64,000 nt of DNA from Acidobacteriota bacterium (GTDB lineage Bacteria; Acidobacteriota; Vicinamibacteria; Vicinamibacterales; CAVVIG01), in the NCBI GenBank assembly GCA_003222395.1, contig QHWB01000045.1, positions 87,130 through 151,129 on the forward strand, in the 5' to 3' direction. Below the pieces are notes generated by a model. That model saw only the letters and a list, made by a program, of their open reading frames with translations. It was not told the DNA's origin and did no database searches. Shown piece by piece: positions 45,822 to 54,775 of the stretch (positions are counted from its first letter, which is position 1; each line of letters opens with the position of its first letter). Both the position numbers and the translations under genes were made by a program.

Positions 45822-46185
45822 ATGCACCAGGGCAGACGATGGCGAATGCCCGTCGATGATTTCGCGTTGGCTGGCGGTGCAACCGACACGATCGCGTCAA
45901 AACAAACGGCGGAGCACGTCTGGGAACCGAAGTTCCTGGCGGAGATCATGGCCGGCCGCGATCCACGCATCGCGCCCAGCGTGCCGAAAACCGCCGTCGG
46001 CGTAACGGTCGCGGATTTCCTCGACCTGTATTTCACGAACTACGTCGAGGCGCAAGGACTCCGCGATCCGGTGACTGTAAACGGCCGGCTCAAGGCGATC
46101 AAGGCTCGGCGACCTGCCCGTCAGCTCGTTGGAGAAGCCGCACGACGTCCTGCGGTTCAAAGCCATCTACCGAAAAGGTCGGGAG
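45822..46185 (+). pseudogene. Tyrosine-type integrase, N-terminal fragment
   Basis: The core-binding domain of a tyrosine site-specific recombinase is recognisable: VGVTVADFLDLYFTNYVEAQ, then LRDPVTVNGRLKAIK. A one-base frame change near 46105 leads into LGDLPVSSLEKPHDVLRFKA and IYRKGREIF. After about 46185 the similarity is lost. The C-terminal catalytic part resumes 1 kb downstream at 47171, so the gene has lost its middle third and is interrupted by the PIN module. Confidence 0.7.
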
Positions 46186-46481
46186 ATCTTCGACCCTCGC
46201 GACCATGATTCGCGCGACGACGAGCGGCAACCAGACACGTCGGGCCGTGGAGGCCGCGGCGGCTCCCCGAGCGCGTCCACGGGGTCGTTCACGTCTCGGT
46301 TCCGCGTGCCCAGTTCAGAGCGAGAAGCGAAGGCGGCTGCGTGTCAGATCGCGGGTTGTCGCGCGGCCAGAAAGCGCACGCGATGTTGCCGTATTTCGTC
46401 CGGACAAACGACGTGGGACCCGGATGCAATGCAGGCTGAGGATCGCTTGAGTCGCTCGCCGCCTTCGCATACGCTGGTGTC
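46186..46481. other. Decayed stretch between integrase fragment and toxin-antitoxin remnant
   Basis: Open frames exist but their translations are arginine-rich and low in order on both strands. It probably represents scrambled integrase or insertion-junction sequence. No terminal inverted repeats of an insertion sequence were found by eye. Confidence 0.35.
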
Positions 46482-46667
46482 ATGTATGCGACGGCCGTCG
46501 TTGGTGGCAAGGTGGTCCGGTTCAAGTTGTCTCCGGCACTGGCACGAGCGCACCGCCAGAGCCGCGGCAAAACCATGACCGAAGCCGAGGCGGTTGCGTT
46601 CGTCGAAACCAAGCGCCGCGCACGGGCGCTGCGCCGCGCCAGGCCCTATCTTGCGGGTCGTCCTTGA
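46482..46667 (+). CDS. Putative antitoxin of PIN toxin-antitoxin pair
   Basis: This basic 61-residue protein (MYATAVVGGKVVRFKLSPAL, then TMTEAEAVAFVETKRRARAL) lies immediately upstream of, and overlaps by 17 bases, the PIN-domain reading frame. Small size, position and coupling are those of a VapB-like antitoxin. No standard DNA-binding fold (AbrB, RHH) is clear from sequence, so the assignment rests on context. Confidence 0.5.
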   Translation: MYATAVVGGKVVRFKLSPALARAHRQSRGKTMTEAEAVAFVETKRRARALRRARPYLAGRP

Positions 46668-47066
46668 CACCTGCATTCTGAAGCTCGCGACTTTCCCGGC
46701 CGAGAACAACGCGTCGGCGCTGATCTACGAGCTCGCCCGCGCCGGTCTCATTGAGGCTTGGGTCAGTCCGGCCATCCTCGAGGAGTACGCGGACGTCCTA
46801 GGCAACCACCCCGAATTCGTCGCTGAGATTGTCGAGAGCTTTCCCGTCTGCTATCCGCTGACTGAGCTCAGCGTGATCCGGCACGAGCCGGACAACCGTT
46901 TTTTGGAATGCGCATTGGCGGCAAATGCCGAGTTCATCATCACGGTGAACACGGCGCCCGGGCACTTCGATGAAAACAGTATCAGGCGGTGAACGTGGCG
47001 CGTCCCGGCGATTTTTTGAACGTTCCGGATGTAGGGCGATTGGTGAAGAAGCTTAATCGAGGGTGA
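46651..47066 (+). pseudogene. PIN-domain (VapC-like) toxin, C-terminally frameshifted
   Basis: From a TTG at 46651 the frame reads RVVLDTCILKLATFP, then EAWVSPAILEEYADVL, then EPDNRFLECALAANAEFIIT. This is the PIN core with catalytic Asp residues at the start (VLDT) and in EPDNRFLECA. The intact frame stops at 46992 after HFDENSIRR. The natural C-terminus appears in another frame as KQYQAVNVARPGDFLNVPDV, ending at 47066, so one base has been lost near 46970. RNase activity may be impaired. It lies inside the broken integrase. Confidence 0.65.
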
Positions 47067-47170
47067 CCTCAGGTCGCTCCGGCGATTGATTCTGCGGAAC
47101 CGCTTGGGCGCGTCAAGGGTTCGCTTCGCCACTGCGCGCCCTTGACCCGCCCGGCGCGCTTCCGCGTCCA

Positions 47171-47622
47171 TTGCACTCTAAGGACAAAGAAAACCGCCGC
47201 ATCCCATTCGACCCGGAAGGTCGCCTCGCTGCGATTCTGCGACGACGCGAGAAGCTTGAGTCGAACGCATTCGTGTTCGGAACGGACAACGGAGAGCTCG
47301 CCGGCAGCTTCAGGACCGCTTGGGAATCTCTACTCCTGCTGGCAAACGGTTACGACACGAAACGCAACAAGCCCGGCGCACGAGTCGATCGCGCCAAGCT
47401 GCAGCAAACGACCTGCACTGGCACGACCTGCGCCATGAGGGCGCCTGCCGGCTCCTGGCGGATGGCGTCGACATCCGCATCATCCAGTTGATGCTCGGAC
47501 ACGCGAGCGTCCAGCAGACGCAGCGCTACTTGAACGTCACGGACGAAGAACTGCGGAGCGAACTCGAGGTCAGCTGGAAGCGGCGGACCCTGAAGGCAGT
47601 CTCAGGAGGTCAGAATGCCTGA
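47171..47622 (+). pseudogene. Tyrosine-type integrase, C-terminal catalytic fragment
   Basis: A first frame (47171 onward) reads KENRRIPFDPEGRLAAILRR, then NAFVFGTDNGELAGSFRTAW, then LLLLANGYDTKRNKPGARVD. Near 47405 the signal moves frame to DLHWHDLRHEGACRLLADGV, then IIQLMLGHASVQQTQRYLNV. The H-x-L-R-H box, LGH and the catalytic Tyr of tyrosine recombinases are present in the second part. The frameshift and the missing middle make it inactive. It ends 38 bases from the 3' end of tRNA-Arg, the classic position of an island integrase. Confidence 0.8.
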
Positions 47623-47660
47623 CGGAGTGTCACACGTGTGTCACACGGGCCTTCGAAAAG

Positions 47661-47737
47661 TGGCGCGCCCGGCAGGACTTGAACCTGCGACCCCCGGCTT
47701 AGAAGGCCGGTGCTCTATCCAACTGAGCTACGGGCGC
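47661..47737 (-). tRNA. tRNA-Arg (anticodon TCT)
   Basis: The minus strand folds as a complete 77-nt tRNA with encoded CCA. It has acceptor GCGCCCG/CGGGCGC, D arm GCTCAGTTGGATAGAGC, anticodon stem CCGGC/GCCGG around loop CTTCTAA (anticodon TCT), variable loop, T arm GCAGGTTCAAGTCCTGC, and discriminator G. Its 3' end faces the decayed integrase, so it is the probable insertion site of the former island. Confidence 0.97.
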
Positions 47738-47830
47738 GTGTAAAGATCGTAGCATCCCTCGGACGAGCTCGGAGACCCCGTCGCGAATCCAGTCGAATCG
47801 GCATCAGCATTGCTGACCTGCAATGTCCAG

Positions 47831-48823
47831 ATGTCACTTCGCGTCGTCGCGCTCGCCGCCTCACTGGCCGCGCTGCCGATCGCCGCGACCGATGACGGCG
47901 CGTCGACTGGCAGGCCGCGCACGCAGACGCTCGCGATCGAGGACGGCGCCCGCCTGCTCGTCATCTCCCCGCATCCCGACGATGAAGTGATCGCTGCAGG
48001 TGGATTGATTCAACGCGTCCGCACGGCTCATGGCGACGTTCGCGTCGTGTACTTGACCGACGGCGAGAGCTACCAGGCCGGCGTCAGGATCGAAGAGCAC
48101 GTCGCCGATCCGAAAAGCTCGGACTATCGCGTGTACGGTGTCCACCGTCAGCACGAAGCGCGCGCGGCGCTCGAAGCGCTCGGCGTCGAACGCGGCGCGC
48201 TGACATTCCTCGGCTTCCCGAACGACGGCCTCAGTCGCCTGATGACGACCTACTGGTCGGAGCGGCGGAACGCGTTCGTGTCGCCGTACACGCGCCGCGA
48301 CCGGCCGCGTCCGTCGGAAATCGTCGTGCCGGCGACGAGATATCGCGGCGAGGATCTCACGCAGGAGCTCGCCGCCATTATCGGCAGCTTTCATCCGACC
48401 ATGCTCGCGGTCCCGCGGAAGGAGGATCAGCACGCGGACCACTGCGCCGCGTGGTACTTCACCGCCGATGCGCTGGGCGACGTCCGGCGCGTCGAGGCCG
48501 ATTTCCGCGCAGACGTGCTGAACTACGTGATCCATTTCAACTCGTGGCCGTTCGAAGACGAGTCGGCGCTGCTGCCGCCGCCGGATCTTCCAGCCGGACC
48601 ATCCGGCTGGCTGACCGTGCCGCTTACCGCGGCGGAAGCCGCACGCAAGCGCCGGGCGCTGCAGAAATACGAGAGCCAGATGCGGATGATGGACTGGTTC
48701 CTCATGACGTTTGCGCGGCGCAACGAGCTGTTTTCGCGGCCGCCGGCGTTTCGCGTCGTCCTGCCCATCGCGCGCAATCCCTGCGCCGCGTTCGCCGAGC
48801 CCGCGGCGCCGCGCGCGAAATGA
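47831..48823 (+). CDS. PIG-L/LmbE-family deacetylase, exported
   Basis: This 330-residue protein has a signal peptide (MSLRVVALAASLAALPIAA) and the zinc-binding motif SPHPDDEVIAAGG (H48, D50, D51, E52). It also has the downstream KEDQHADHCAAWY, which supplies the third zinc ligand. Family members remove acetyl groups from N-acetylglucosamine-type substrates. The ATG at 47831 is preferred over a TTG at 47810. It overlaps the acyltransferase gene by ATGA, suggesting that the pair works on acetylated sugars, one removing and one adding acetyl groups. Confidence 0.9.
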   Translation: MSLRVVALAASLAALPIAATDDGASTGRPRTQTLAIEDGARLLVISPHPDDEVIAAGGLIQRVRTAHGDVRVVYLTDGESYQAGVRIEEHVADPKSSDYRVYGVHRQHEARAALEALGVERGALTFLGFPNDGLSRLMTTYWSERRNAFVSPYTRRDRPRPSEIVVPATRYRGEDLTQELAAIIGSFHPTMLAVPRKEDQHADHCAAWYFTADALGDVRRVEADFRADVLNYVIHFNSWPFEDESALLPPPDLPAGPSGWLTVPLTAAEAARKRRALQKYESQMRMMDWFLMTFARRNELFSRPPAFRVVLPIARNPCAAFAEPAAPRAK

Positions 48824-49932
48824 CGACGGGCACGCGTCTTGAGGCGCTCGACGTGTTTCGCGGCTCTACCGTAGCCGCGATGATTCTCGTCAGCACGCCG
48901 GGCAACTGGGACGCGGTGTACTGGCCGCTCGAGCACGCCGCGTGGCACGGCTGGACGCCGACGGATCTCGTTTTTCCATTCTTTCTGTTCGCGATGGGGG
49001 CCTCCGTGCCGATTGCGCTGGCGCGCCGGCGCGCGCAGCCGAGGCGCGTGCGGCACCACGTCGGTCGCCGCGCGCTGATCCTCTTCGGGCTCGGCCTGCT
49101 GCTGAACGCGATGAACGCGCCGTCGCCGCTCGTGTGGTCCACGTTTCGCATTCCCGGCGTGCTGCAGCGTATCGCCATCGTGTTCGTGATCATCGCGTGG
49201 CTCACGGAAAAGCGATCGCGATCCGTTCAGATTGGCGTGGCGGCAGGAGTGCTGCTCGTTTACTGGGCGGCGATGATGCTCGTTCCGGTTCCCGGCTTCG
49301 GTCCGGGAGTCCTGACGCCGAACGGCAACCTCGCATCATTTCTCGATCGTCTCGTGCTGCGAAGACACCTCGCCTTCGGCACCTGGGATCCCGAGGGCAT
49401 TCTCAGCACCGTTCCCGCTATCGCCACCGCACTGTGCGGCGTCTTTGCCGGCGACTGGTTGATCGACCCGGCGGCTCGCCCGCATCGCGCGCTGTCGCTG
49501 TGGGCCGCGGGCGCAATCGCGACCGTCGCCGCGCTCATGTGGGACCTCGTCTTTCCGATCAACAAGAACCTGTGGACCAGCTCGTTCGCGCTCTTGGCGG
49601 CCGGCGTCGCCACCCAGCTGCTGGCGGTTTGCTATTGGGTGCTCGACGTGCAGGGAGTGAAAGGGTGGTCATTGCCGTTCGTCGCATTCGGGCGCAACGC
49701 GCTGGCAGCATACTTTCTGTCGGTCTCGCTCGACACGATCATGACGCGTTGGGCGGTCGCGGCGCCGGAAGGCTCGCTCAAGTGGAGCCTCTACACTCAC
49801 GCCTTCGAATCGCCGCTCGCGCCGTGCTGCGGAATGGAGCTGGCGTCGATGGCGTACGCGATTGCCTACGTCGCGCTCTGGGCCGTCGTCGTGATCATCA
49901 TGTATCGGCGCCGCATCTTCGTGGGTATTTGA
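48820..49932 (+). CDS. HGSNAT-like transmembrane acyltransferase (DUF5009/COG4299)
   Basis: This 370-residue polytopic membrane protein has ten or so hydrophobic segments. The start reads [20 protein letters not shown], followed by [16 protein letters not shown] and later [20 protein letters not shown]. These are motifs shared with heparan-alpha-glucosaminide N-acetyltransferase-like proteins, which transfer acetyl across the membrane to amino sugars. The active His of that family probably lies in [12 protein letters not shown]. It is translationally coupled to the PIG-L deacetylase. Confidence 0.88.
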   Translation: MTTGTRLEALDVFRGSTVAAMILVSTPGNWDAVYWPLEHAAWHGWTPTDLVFPFFLFAMGASVPIALARRRAQPRRVRHHVGRRALILFGLGLLLNAMNAPSPLVWSTFRIPGVLQRIAIVFVIIAWLTEKRSRSVQIGVAAGVLLVYWAAMMLVPVPGFGPGVLTPNGNLASFLDRLVLRRHLAFGTWDPEGILSTVPAIATALCGVFAGDWLIDPAARPHRALSLWAAGAIATVAALMWDLVFPINKNLWTSSFALLAAGVATQLLAVCYWVLDVQGVKGWSLPFVAFGRNALAAYFLSVSLDTIMTRWAVAAPEGSLKWSLYTHAFESPLAPCCGMELASMAYAIAYVALWAVVVIIMYRRRIFVGI

Positions 49933-50033
49933 CGGGCACCCGCCGCGTGAACCGCTCGCGCGAACCCGAAACAGAGAGTCGCAGATTGTCCTTCACCACA
50001 ATGACCGCTCGCGAAATGCGCGATCGAGCGCAT

Positions 50034-50488
50034 TTCCTTTCCGGAGATCGTGAGAAACCGCACGAGCGTCGGCGCGCCGAAGAGCAGCGCGTCGTAATCC
50101 TTGCTCGCCGCCGCCGACACCTGCGGCGACGTCGCCGCCATCTGTGCCGCCTGCGCCTCCGCTTCCGACGGCGCCTGCACGGTCGGCACGCCCATCAGCC
50201 GCAGCAGGTCGCGCGCCTCCGAGACCATCTCCTTCGTCAGCGCGACGTCATCGTCGCCTTCGAGTACGCCGCCGCCATGTCGCCGCGCTCCAGCGCCGCC
50301 ACGCGTTCTTCTTCATAGCGCGATCTGACCGCGCCCTTCGAATCCTTCAGCGGCGTGCCGTCGCGCAACCGGATGAGCGCGAGGAACTGATAGAGCTCGC
50401 CGTTGCCGTCGACGGCGAGCGTCTGGCCATGCAGCGCGTCGAGCGCGATCGTGTCCTTCGTGATGATCGGCGTGAGGAGAACGCCCAC
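50034..50488 (-). pseudogene. Archaeal-type flap endonuclease (FEN-1) relic
   Basis: The first frame (start 50488) reads MGVLLTPIITKDTIALDAL, then LAVDGNGELYQFLALIRL, then DGTPLKDSKGA, the hallmark N-terminus of FEN-1/XPG-family nucleases with its first catalytic Asp. It then jumps to [20 protein letters not shown], as if about 55-60 residues were deleted. At the TGA near 50237 one base is missing, and the next frame continues [33 protein letters not shown] and [18 protein letters not shown]. The C-terminal third is lost. Clearly inactive. Confidence 0.8.
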
Positions 50489-50495
50489 GCGGCGT

Positions 50496-50918
50496 CTACG
50501 CGGGGCGGTAGATCGTCAGATGGAACCCGTCGGGATCGTCCACTGCGAAGCTTCGCCCGCCCCACGACTGGTCCGTCGGCTCCTCGGTGAGCTTGTGGCC
50601 GTCCGCTTTCACCCGTCGCGCGAGCGCATCGATGTCCTGAATCGTCGTGCACCACACGCGCACGGCGACGCCGCGCTGGCGGTCGCGCCCCTTTGCCCAG
50701 TCGTCCTGCGACAGGCCGAGTCGGCAGACGCCGGCTTTCAGCATCACACCCTGCAGCTTTCCGTTCTCGCCGTTGTACTTCTCGTCGACGACGAAGCCGA
50801 GAACGTCGGTGTAGAAGCGCACGCTGCGCTCGATGTCGGTCACGGTGAAGATCGGCTCGACCGAGCGCAGCCGCAGCGTTTCACGCGCGCTCGTGCGCCG
50901 ATCGGGTTGGGTGGCCAT
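50496..50918 (-). CDS. VOC-family protein (glyoxalase/bleomycin-resistance fold)
   Basis: This 140-residue protein starts after AAGGAGGATGC. It has the paired beta-alpha-beta-beta-beta modules of the vicinal oxygen chelate fold (VEPIFTVTDIERSVRFYTDV, LGFVVDEKYN; then WCTTIQDIDALARRVKADGH and SFAVDDPDGFHLTIYRP). The likely metal-binding Glu/His positions (EEPTDQSWG, GFHLT) are partly present. Such proteins chelate metals for lyase, isomerase or dioxygenase reactions, or bind antibiotics; the function is open. Longer upstream frame is excluded by the ribosome-binding site. Confidence 0.88.
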   Translation of the reverse strand: MATQPDRRTSARETLRLRSVEPIFTVTDIERSVRFYTDVLGFVVDEKYNGENGKLQGVMLKAGVCRLGLSQDDWAKGRDRQRGVAVRVWCTTIQDIDALARRVKADGHKLTEEPTDQSWGGRSFAVDDPDGFHLTIYRPA

Positions 50919-51097
50919 GCATCCTCCTTCGCGTCGAATTCTATGCCGCAAAGGCCCAACTCTTGCCTGATCCGTCCCGGCCACCCTCGGGAGCGGCGCG
51001 GCCTCCAATCCGGAGTCGGCCATGCCGGCGGGCGGGCGCCGCCAAGTCGTTGAGCCACAGGGCCGCACGGCCTTGGCGGGTGGAACGGGACTGTGTC

Positions 51098-53293
51098 ATG
51101 GCGAATCCGGTCGAAAGCGTCGATTACAGAGTTCGCAGGACAGCCGACAAGAATGCGGCTGGCGCCGTGCCGGCGCGCCATGCCGCCGTCGTCGATTTCC
51201 TGCAGCTGCTCGGACGCGCCGCCAGGCAGTTTCACACGTACCCCGCCGCAAGCCCCTTGTGCACCGACGCGATCGACGCATGCCATCGGGCATTCATGAC
51301 GCTCGGGCTCGATCAGCCGCTGGTCTTCCGCGTCGCGCCGCGCGAGCTCCTGCTCGACGACGACGCGGTCGGACGCGGCACGATCATCGAGCAGGAATTG
51401 TCGCGGCCGCTGCATCGCGCGCGCGTGGCGTCGCTGGAGATCGATCGCGCGGTGTCGATTCGCGACTGGTCGCAGTTCTGCGGAATCCTGACCGCATCTG
51501 CGCGCGCATCGCGGTCGAAGGCGACGCTCGCGGAGCTGCTGCTCGACGCCGGCGTCGGCGCCATCGTGCCGCGCGTGACGCCGCGGCCCGAGCTGTTCGA
51601 AATCGGCGCGCCCGCGCCCGCCGTGCAGGCGCTCGTCGAGCGCGAGCGCTCGCGCCAGCGTCCGCTCGGCGCGTCCGCCGCACAGCACTTGTATCCGGCC
51701 GACAAGGGATGGGCGCGAGTCGATCCGGCGGTCGGATACGAATCGATCTCGCTCGTCGATCTCGCGGTCCTCGTCAACGATCCGGCGGAGCTGGCCGCGA
51801 TGCTGACGCGGTTGACCGACGAGGAGCCGGCGGATGGCGGCTCGACCGTCGCCGCGCTCGAACAGCGCTACAGCGACGTCGTGATGCTGATCGGCGCGCT
51901 CGATCCGCGGCTCGGACGGATGTTGTACTCGAAGCTCGCGCGCGCCGTGCTCAATCTCGACTCCGATCGGCGACGCGCACTGCTGCGCCGCGCCATCCTT
52001 CCCGATCTGCTCGACGGCCGCCGCGACGGCGACGTCGTGCTCGGCGAGTTTCCTGACGTCGATCTCGCGGACGCGCTCTGTCTCCTGCTCGATCTCGAAG
52101 CGGCCGCGCCGGAGCTGCTGCCCGTCGCGCTGGACCGGCTGCGGCTCGCGCCGGAGCGCCGGAACGCGGTCGTGCCGCTGATACGGGCGAAGTTGGAGGG
52201 ACGCGTGTCCTCGGGCGAGGCCGCCGATCGCTGGTCGGCGTCCGGACTCGATCGGCACGCCGGCGCACTGACGCGCGTCGAGACCGGAACGGCGAAGAAT
52301 TTCAGCGAGTTCGCCGCGTTCGACCTGTCGCTCAACGAACATGCGGCGGCGGCGCTGGCGAACGTGCGCGACGCGATCGTGACGACCGATCGCATCGACG
52401 CGCAGCTGACGTGCGCCCTCGGCCTCGCGAGAATCGAGCCGAACCCCTCGGTGGTCAGCTCGATTCTGAGTCGCGCGGTGATCGCGCTGCAGTCGCTGAC
52501 GCGCGAACAACGGTGGCAGGACGTGACCCGCACCGTCGCGCGTCTCGGCGATCTCGCGTCGGAGCTGACGGCGTCGAGGCCGGACGTCGCGAAGGCGGTC
52601 CGAGACGCGCTCACGCGCTTCTGTGATCGCGATACGCTCGTTCGCCTCGCGCAGCTGGCGGCCAGCGAGCCGGGCCGGACCTACGCGTCGGCGATCGTCG
52701 CCGCGCTGGGGCCGTCGATCGTGCCGACGTGGCTCACGCTGCTTGACGTGCCCGCCGATCGCGCGCGCATCCGGCCGATTGCGTCGATGCTCTCCGATTG
52801 CGCCCGTCACGTGGCTCCGGCCGTGGCCGAACGGCTGCCCGTCCTCGCCAGCGACGCGGCGCGCACGGCGTTGACCGTGCTGGGATTCGCCGGCGCCGGT
52901 TACGAGTCGGCGATCGTGCAGCACGTGGTCGCGTCCGACGAGCCGCGCACCCGCGAAGCGCTTCGCGCTCTGGCCCGCATCGGTTCGGCGAAGGCCGCGG
53001 CGCTCATCGTCGCACAGCTGGAGCACGGACCGGCGGTCGTCCAGCCGGCCGCGGAGGAAGCGCTGTGGCGTCTGCCGGCGGCAACGGCGCTCGCCAGAAC
53101 GCGCGAGCTGCTCGGGCGCCGCGAGTTCGTCACGCGCCACCCGCACGCGGCGGCGCGGCTGCTCGAGCGCGCCGCGCAGAACTCCGGCGACGACTTCGAT
53201 CCGGTGCTCGAGAACCTGATGTCGCTGCGGTTTCATTTCTGGAGCCCGGCGGTCGCGCGCGTCGGCAGCAAAGCGCGGAATCTGCTGCAATGA
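51098..53293 (+). CDS. HEAT-repeat-like protein, partner of HD-GYP protein
   Basis: This large, soluble, alanine- and arginine-rich protein has 731 residues. Its N-terminal part resembles that of the next gene (RQFHTYPAASPLCTDAIDA beside TAIYPPGHPLITEKLRE), suggesting a shared N-terminal domain. The C-terminal half holds HEAT-like helical repeats (AARTALTVLGFAGAGYES, TREALRALARIGSAKAAALI, AVVQPAAEEALWRLPAATAL). The frame is open upstream but the ATG at 51098 starts the conserved text. The stop overlaps the HD-GYP start by ATGA, so the two products probably act together in c-di-GMP signalling. Confidence 0.85.
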   Translation: MANPVESVDYRVRRTADKNAAGAVPARHAAVVDFLQLLGRAARQFHTYPAASPLCTDAIDACHRAFMTLGLDQPLVFRVAPRELLLDDDAVGRGTIIEQELSRPLHRARVASLEIDRAVSIRDWSQFCGILTASARASRSKATLAELLLDAGVGAIVPRVTPRPELFEIGAPAPAVQALVERERSRQRPLGASAAQHLYPADKGWARVDPAVGYESISLVDLAVLVNDPAELAAMLTRLTDEEPADGGSTVAALEQRYSDVVMLIGALDPRLGRMLYSKLARAVLNLDSDRRRALLRRAILPDLLDGRRDGDVVLGEFPDVDLADALCLLLDLEAAAPELLPVALDRLRLAPERRNAVVPLIRAKLEGRVSSGEAADRWSASGLDRHAGALTRVETGTAKNFSEFAAFDLSLNEHAAAALANVRDAIVTTDRIDAQLTCALGLARIEPNPSVVSSILSRAVIALQSLTREQRWQDVTRTVARLGDLASELTASRPDVAKAVRDALTRFCDRDTLVRLAQLAASEPGRTYASAIVAALGPSIVPTWLTLLDVPADRARIRPIASMLSDCARHVAPAVAERLPVLASDAARTALTVLGFAGAGYESAIVQHVVASDEPRTREALRALARIGSAKAAALIVAQLEHGPAVVQPAAEEALWRLPAATALARTRELLGRREFVTRHPHAAARLLERAAQNSGDDFDPVLENLMSLRFHFWSPAVARVGSKARNLLQ

Positions 53294-54666
53294 GCGCACA
53301 CGAGCCCGCCGCCGATCCGCATCGCATCCTCAAGACGTTTTCCGCGCTTGGGACGTTGACCGCGATTTACCCGCCCGGCCATCCGCTCATTACCGAGAAG
53401 CTGCGTGAAGCGGACGAGACCATTCGCCACCACCTGAAAGACGATGATGCGCTCCGCATCGACATCATCCGCGGCGTGGTGCACCTGAACGGCGTTCCGA
53501 GCGAGGGACGCGGCGACGGCCACGACGGGTTGCCGATCGACAGCCTTCACATTCGACGCGGCGTCTCCGTCGACGAGATCGCGACGCTGGCCGCGTTTCT
53601 GGGGCGGGGCAAGCTCGCGCTCGACAGCCCGGTCGCGGCGCAGCTGACCAGCCGCGGCGTCGAGCACATCTCGGTTGCGCGCCTCGTGCCGCTCGACACT
53701 CGCTGGCGCGCGCACCAGTGGCCGGAACGACCGACCGAGGTGCTCGATCCCGATTACGAGGAATCGCTCGCGCTGGCGCAGCAGGCGTTCGAGCAGCTGT
53801 CGTCGGATCGTCTCCTCGACATCCGGACCGTTCGCGATCTCGTCCAGCTGCTGATGTGCCGCGTGGCCACGAGCAATGCGGCGCTCGCGCAGATTCTCGC
53901 CGTCAAGCAGTACGAGAACCTGACTTATTGCCACTCGGTAAACGTCGCGGTGCTCAGCCTGCTGCTCGGCAAACAGCTCGCGCTCGATGAGGAGACGCTC
54001 GCCATCCTCGTCGAGGCGGCGGTGCTGCATGACGTGGGGAAGACCCGCATCCCGCTCGAATTGGTGAAGAAACCCGGAGCGCTCGACAAGCGCGAGCGCA
54101 AGTTGATGGAGGCGCATCCGGTCCTCGGCGCGGAACTGCTCGCCGAGATCGACGGCCTGCGTCCGCTGACAGCGCTCGTCGCGCTCGAGCACCACCGCAG
54201 CGTCGTCGGCGGCGGGTACCCGGACCTGGGCGACGGGGTCGTGCCGCACGCGCTGAGCCAGATCGTGTCGGTCGCGGACATCTACGAAGCGGTTACCGGC
54301 GCGCGATCGTATCAGTCGCCGACGCCGCCCGAGCGCGCGTGTCTTCTGCTGGCGCGCCTCGCCGGCAGCAAGCTGAACGCCGCGCTCGTGAAAGCCTTCG
54401 TGAACGCCATCACGTTTTTCCCGATCGGCTCGATCGTACGCACCAACCGTGGAGAGCTCGCGGTCGTGATTCGAACGAACGCCGACGATCCGCTGCATCC
54501 GGTCGTCGAGCTCGTCGACGAGGACATTCGTGGGGCACTCGGCGCCGTCGACACACGCGCGCGCGACGCCGACGGCGGCTACCAACGTCACGTGATCGAA
54601 ACCGTCGCCGCGCCGGGCGAAGCGGTAGACATCAGACGCTTCCTGCCAGCCGCGCGCATTTCTTAA
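53290..54666 (+). CDS. HD-GYP domain phosphodiesterase (cyclic-di-GMP)
   Basis: This 458-residue protein has an N-terminal helical region (about 1-150) like that of the HEAT protein upstream, and a C-terminal HD-GYP domain. The domain shows an early His (YCHSVNVAVLSL), the HD pair H247-D248 (VLHDVGKTRIPLE), the HP motif (EAHPVLGAELL), EHHRSVVGGGYPD with GYP at 309-311, and VSVADIYEAVTGARSY. All metal and signature residues are kept, so hydrolysis of c-di-GMP is expected. There is no receiver or membrane segment. Confidence 0.92.
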   Translation: MSAHEPAADPHRILKTFSALGTLTAIYPPGHPLITEKLREADETIRHHLKDDDALRIDIIRGVVHLNGVPSEGRGDGHDGLPIDSLHIRRGVSVDEIATLAAFLGRGKLALDSPVAAQLTSRGVEHISVARLVPLDTRWRAHQWPERPTEVLDPDYEESLALAQQAFEQLSSDRLLDIRTVRDLVQLLMCRVATSNAALAQILAVKQYENLTYCHSVNVAVLSLLLGKQLALDEETLAILVEAAVLHDVGKTRIPLELVKKPGALDKRERKLMEAHPVLGAELLAEIDGLRPLTALVALEHHRSVVGGGYPDLGDGVVPHALSQIVSVADIYEAVTGARSYQSPTPPERACLLLARLAGSKLNAALVKAFVNAITFFPIGSIVRTNRGELAVVIRTNADDPLHPVVELVDEDIRGALGAVDTRARDADGGYQRHVIETVAAPGEAVDIRRFLPAARIS

Positions 54667-54775
54667 CTCCCGCCGGTGTTGCTCGGCGCGGGCGCGCCTC
54701 GCGACGGCTCGAGGCTGGCACGCGTCACCACCAAGACATCTGGTCGATCGCGAAGCGGTGGCGTAATCTGGGCGG

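Noticed and set aside
50234-50242. TGA inside the flap-endonuclease relic as a second selenocysteine codon
   Set aside because: The downstream coding signal is in a different frame, so it is a frameshift and not read-through.
50840-53299. An 819-residue minus-strand frame opposite the HEAT-repeat gene
   Set aside because: Arg/Glu/His-rich antisense shadow with no recognisable motif.
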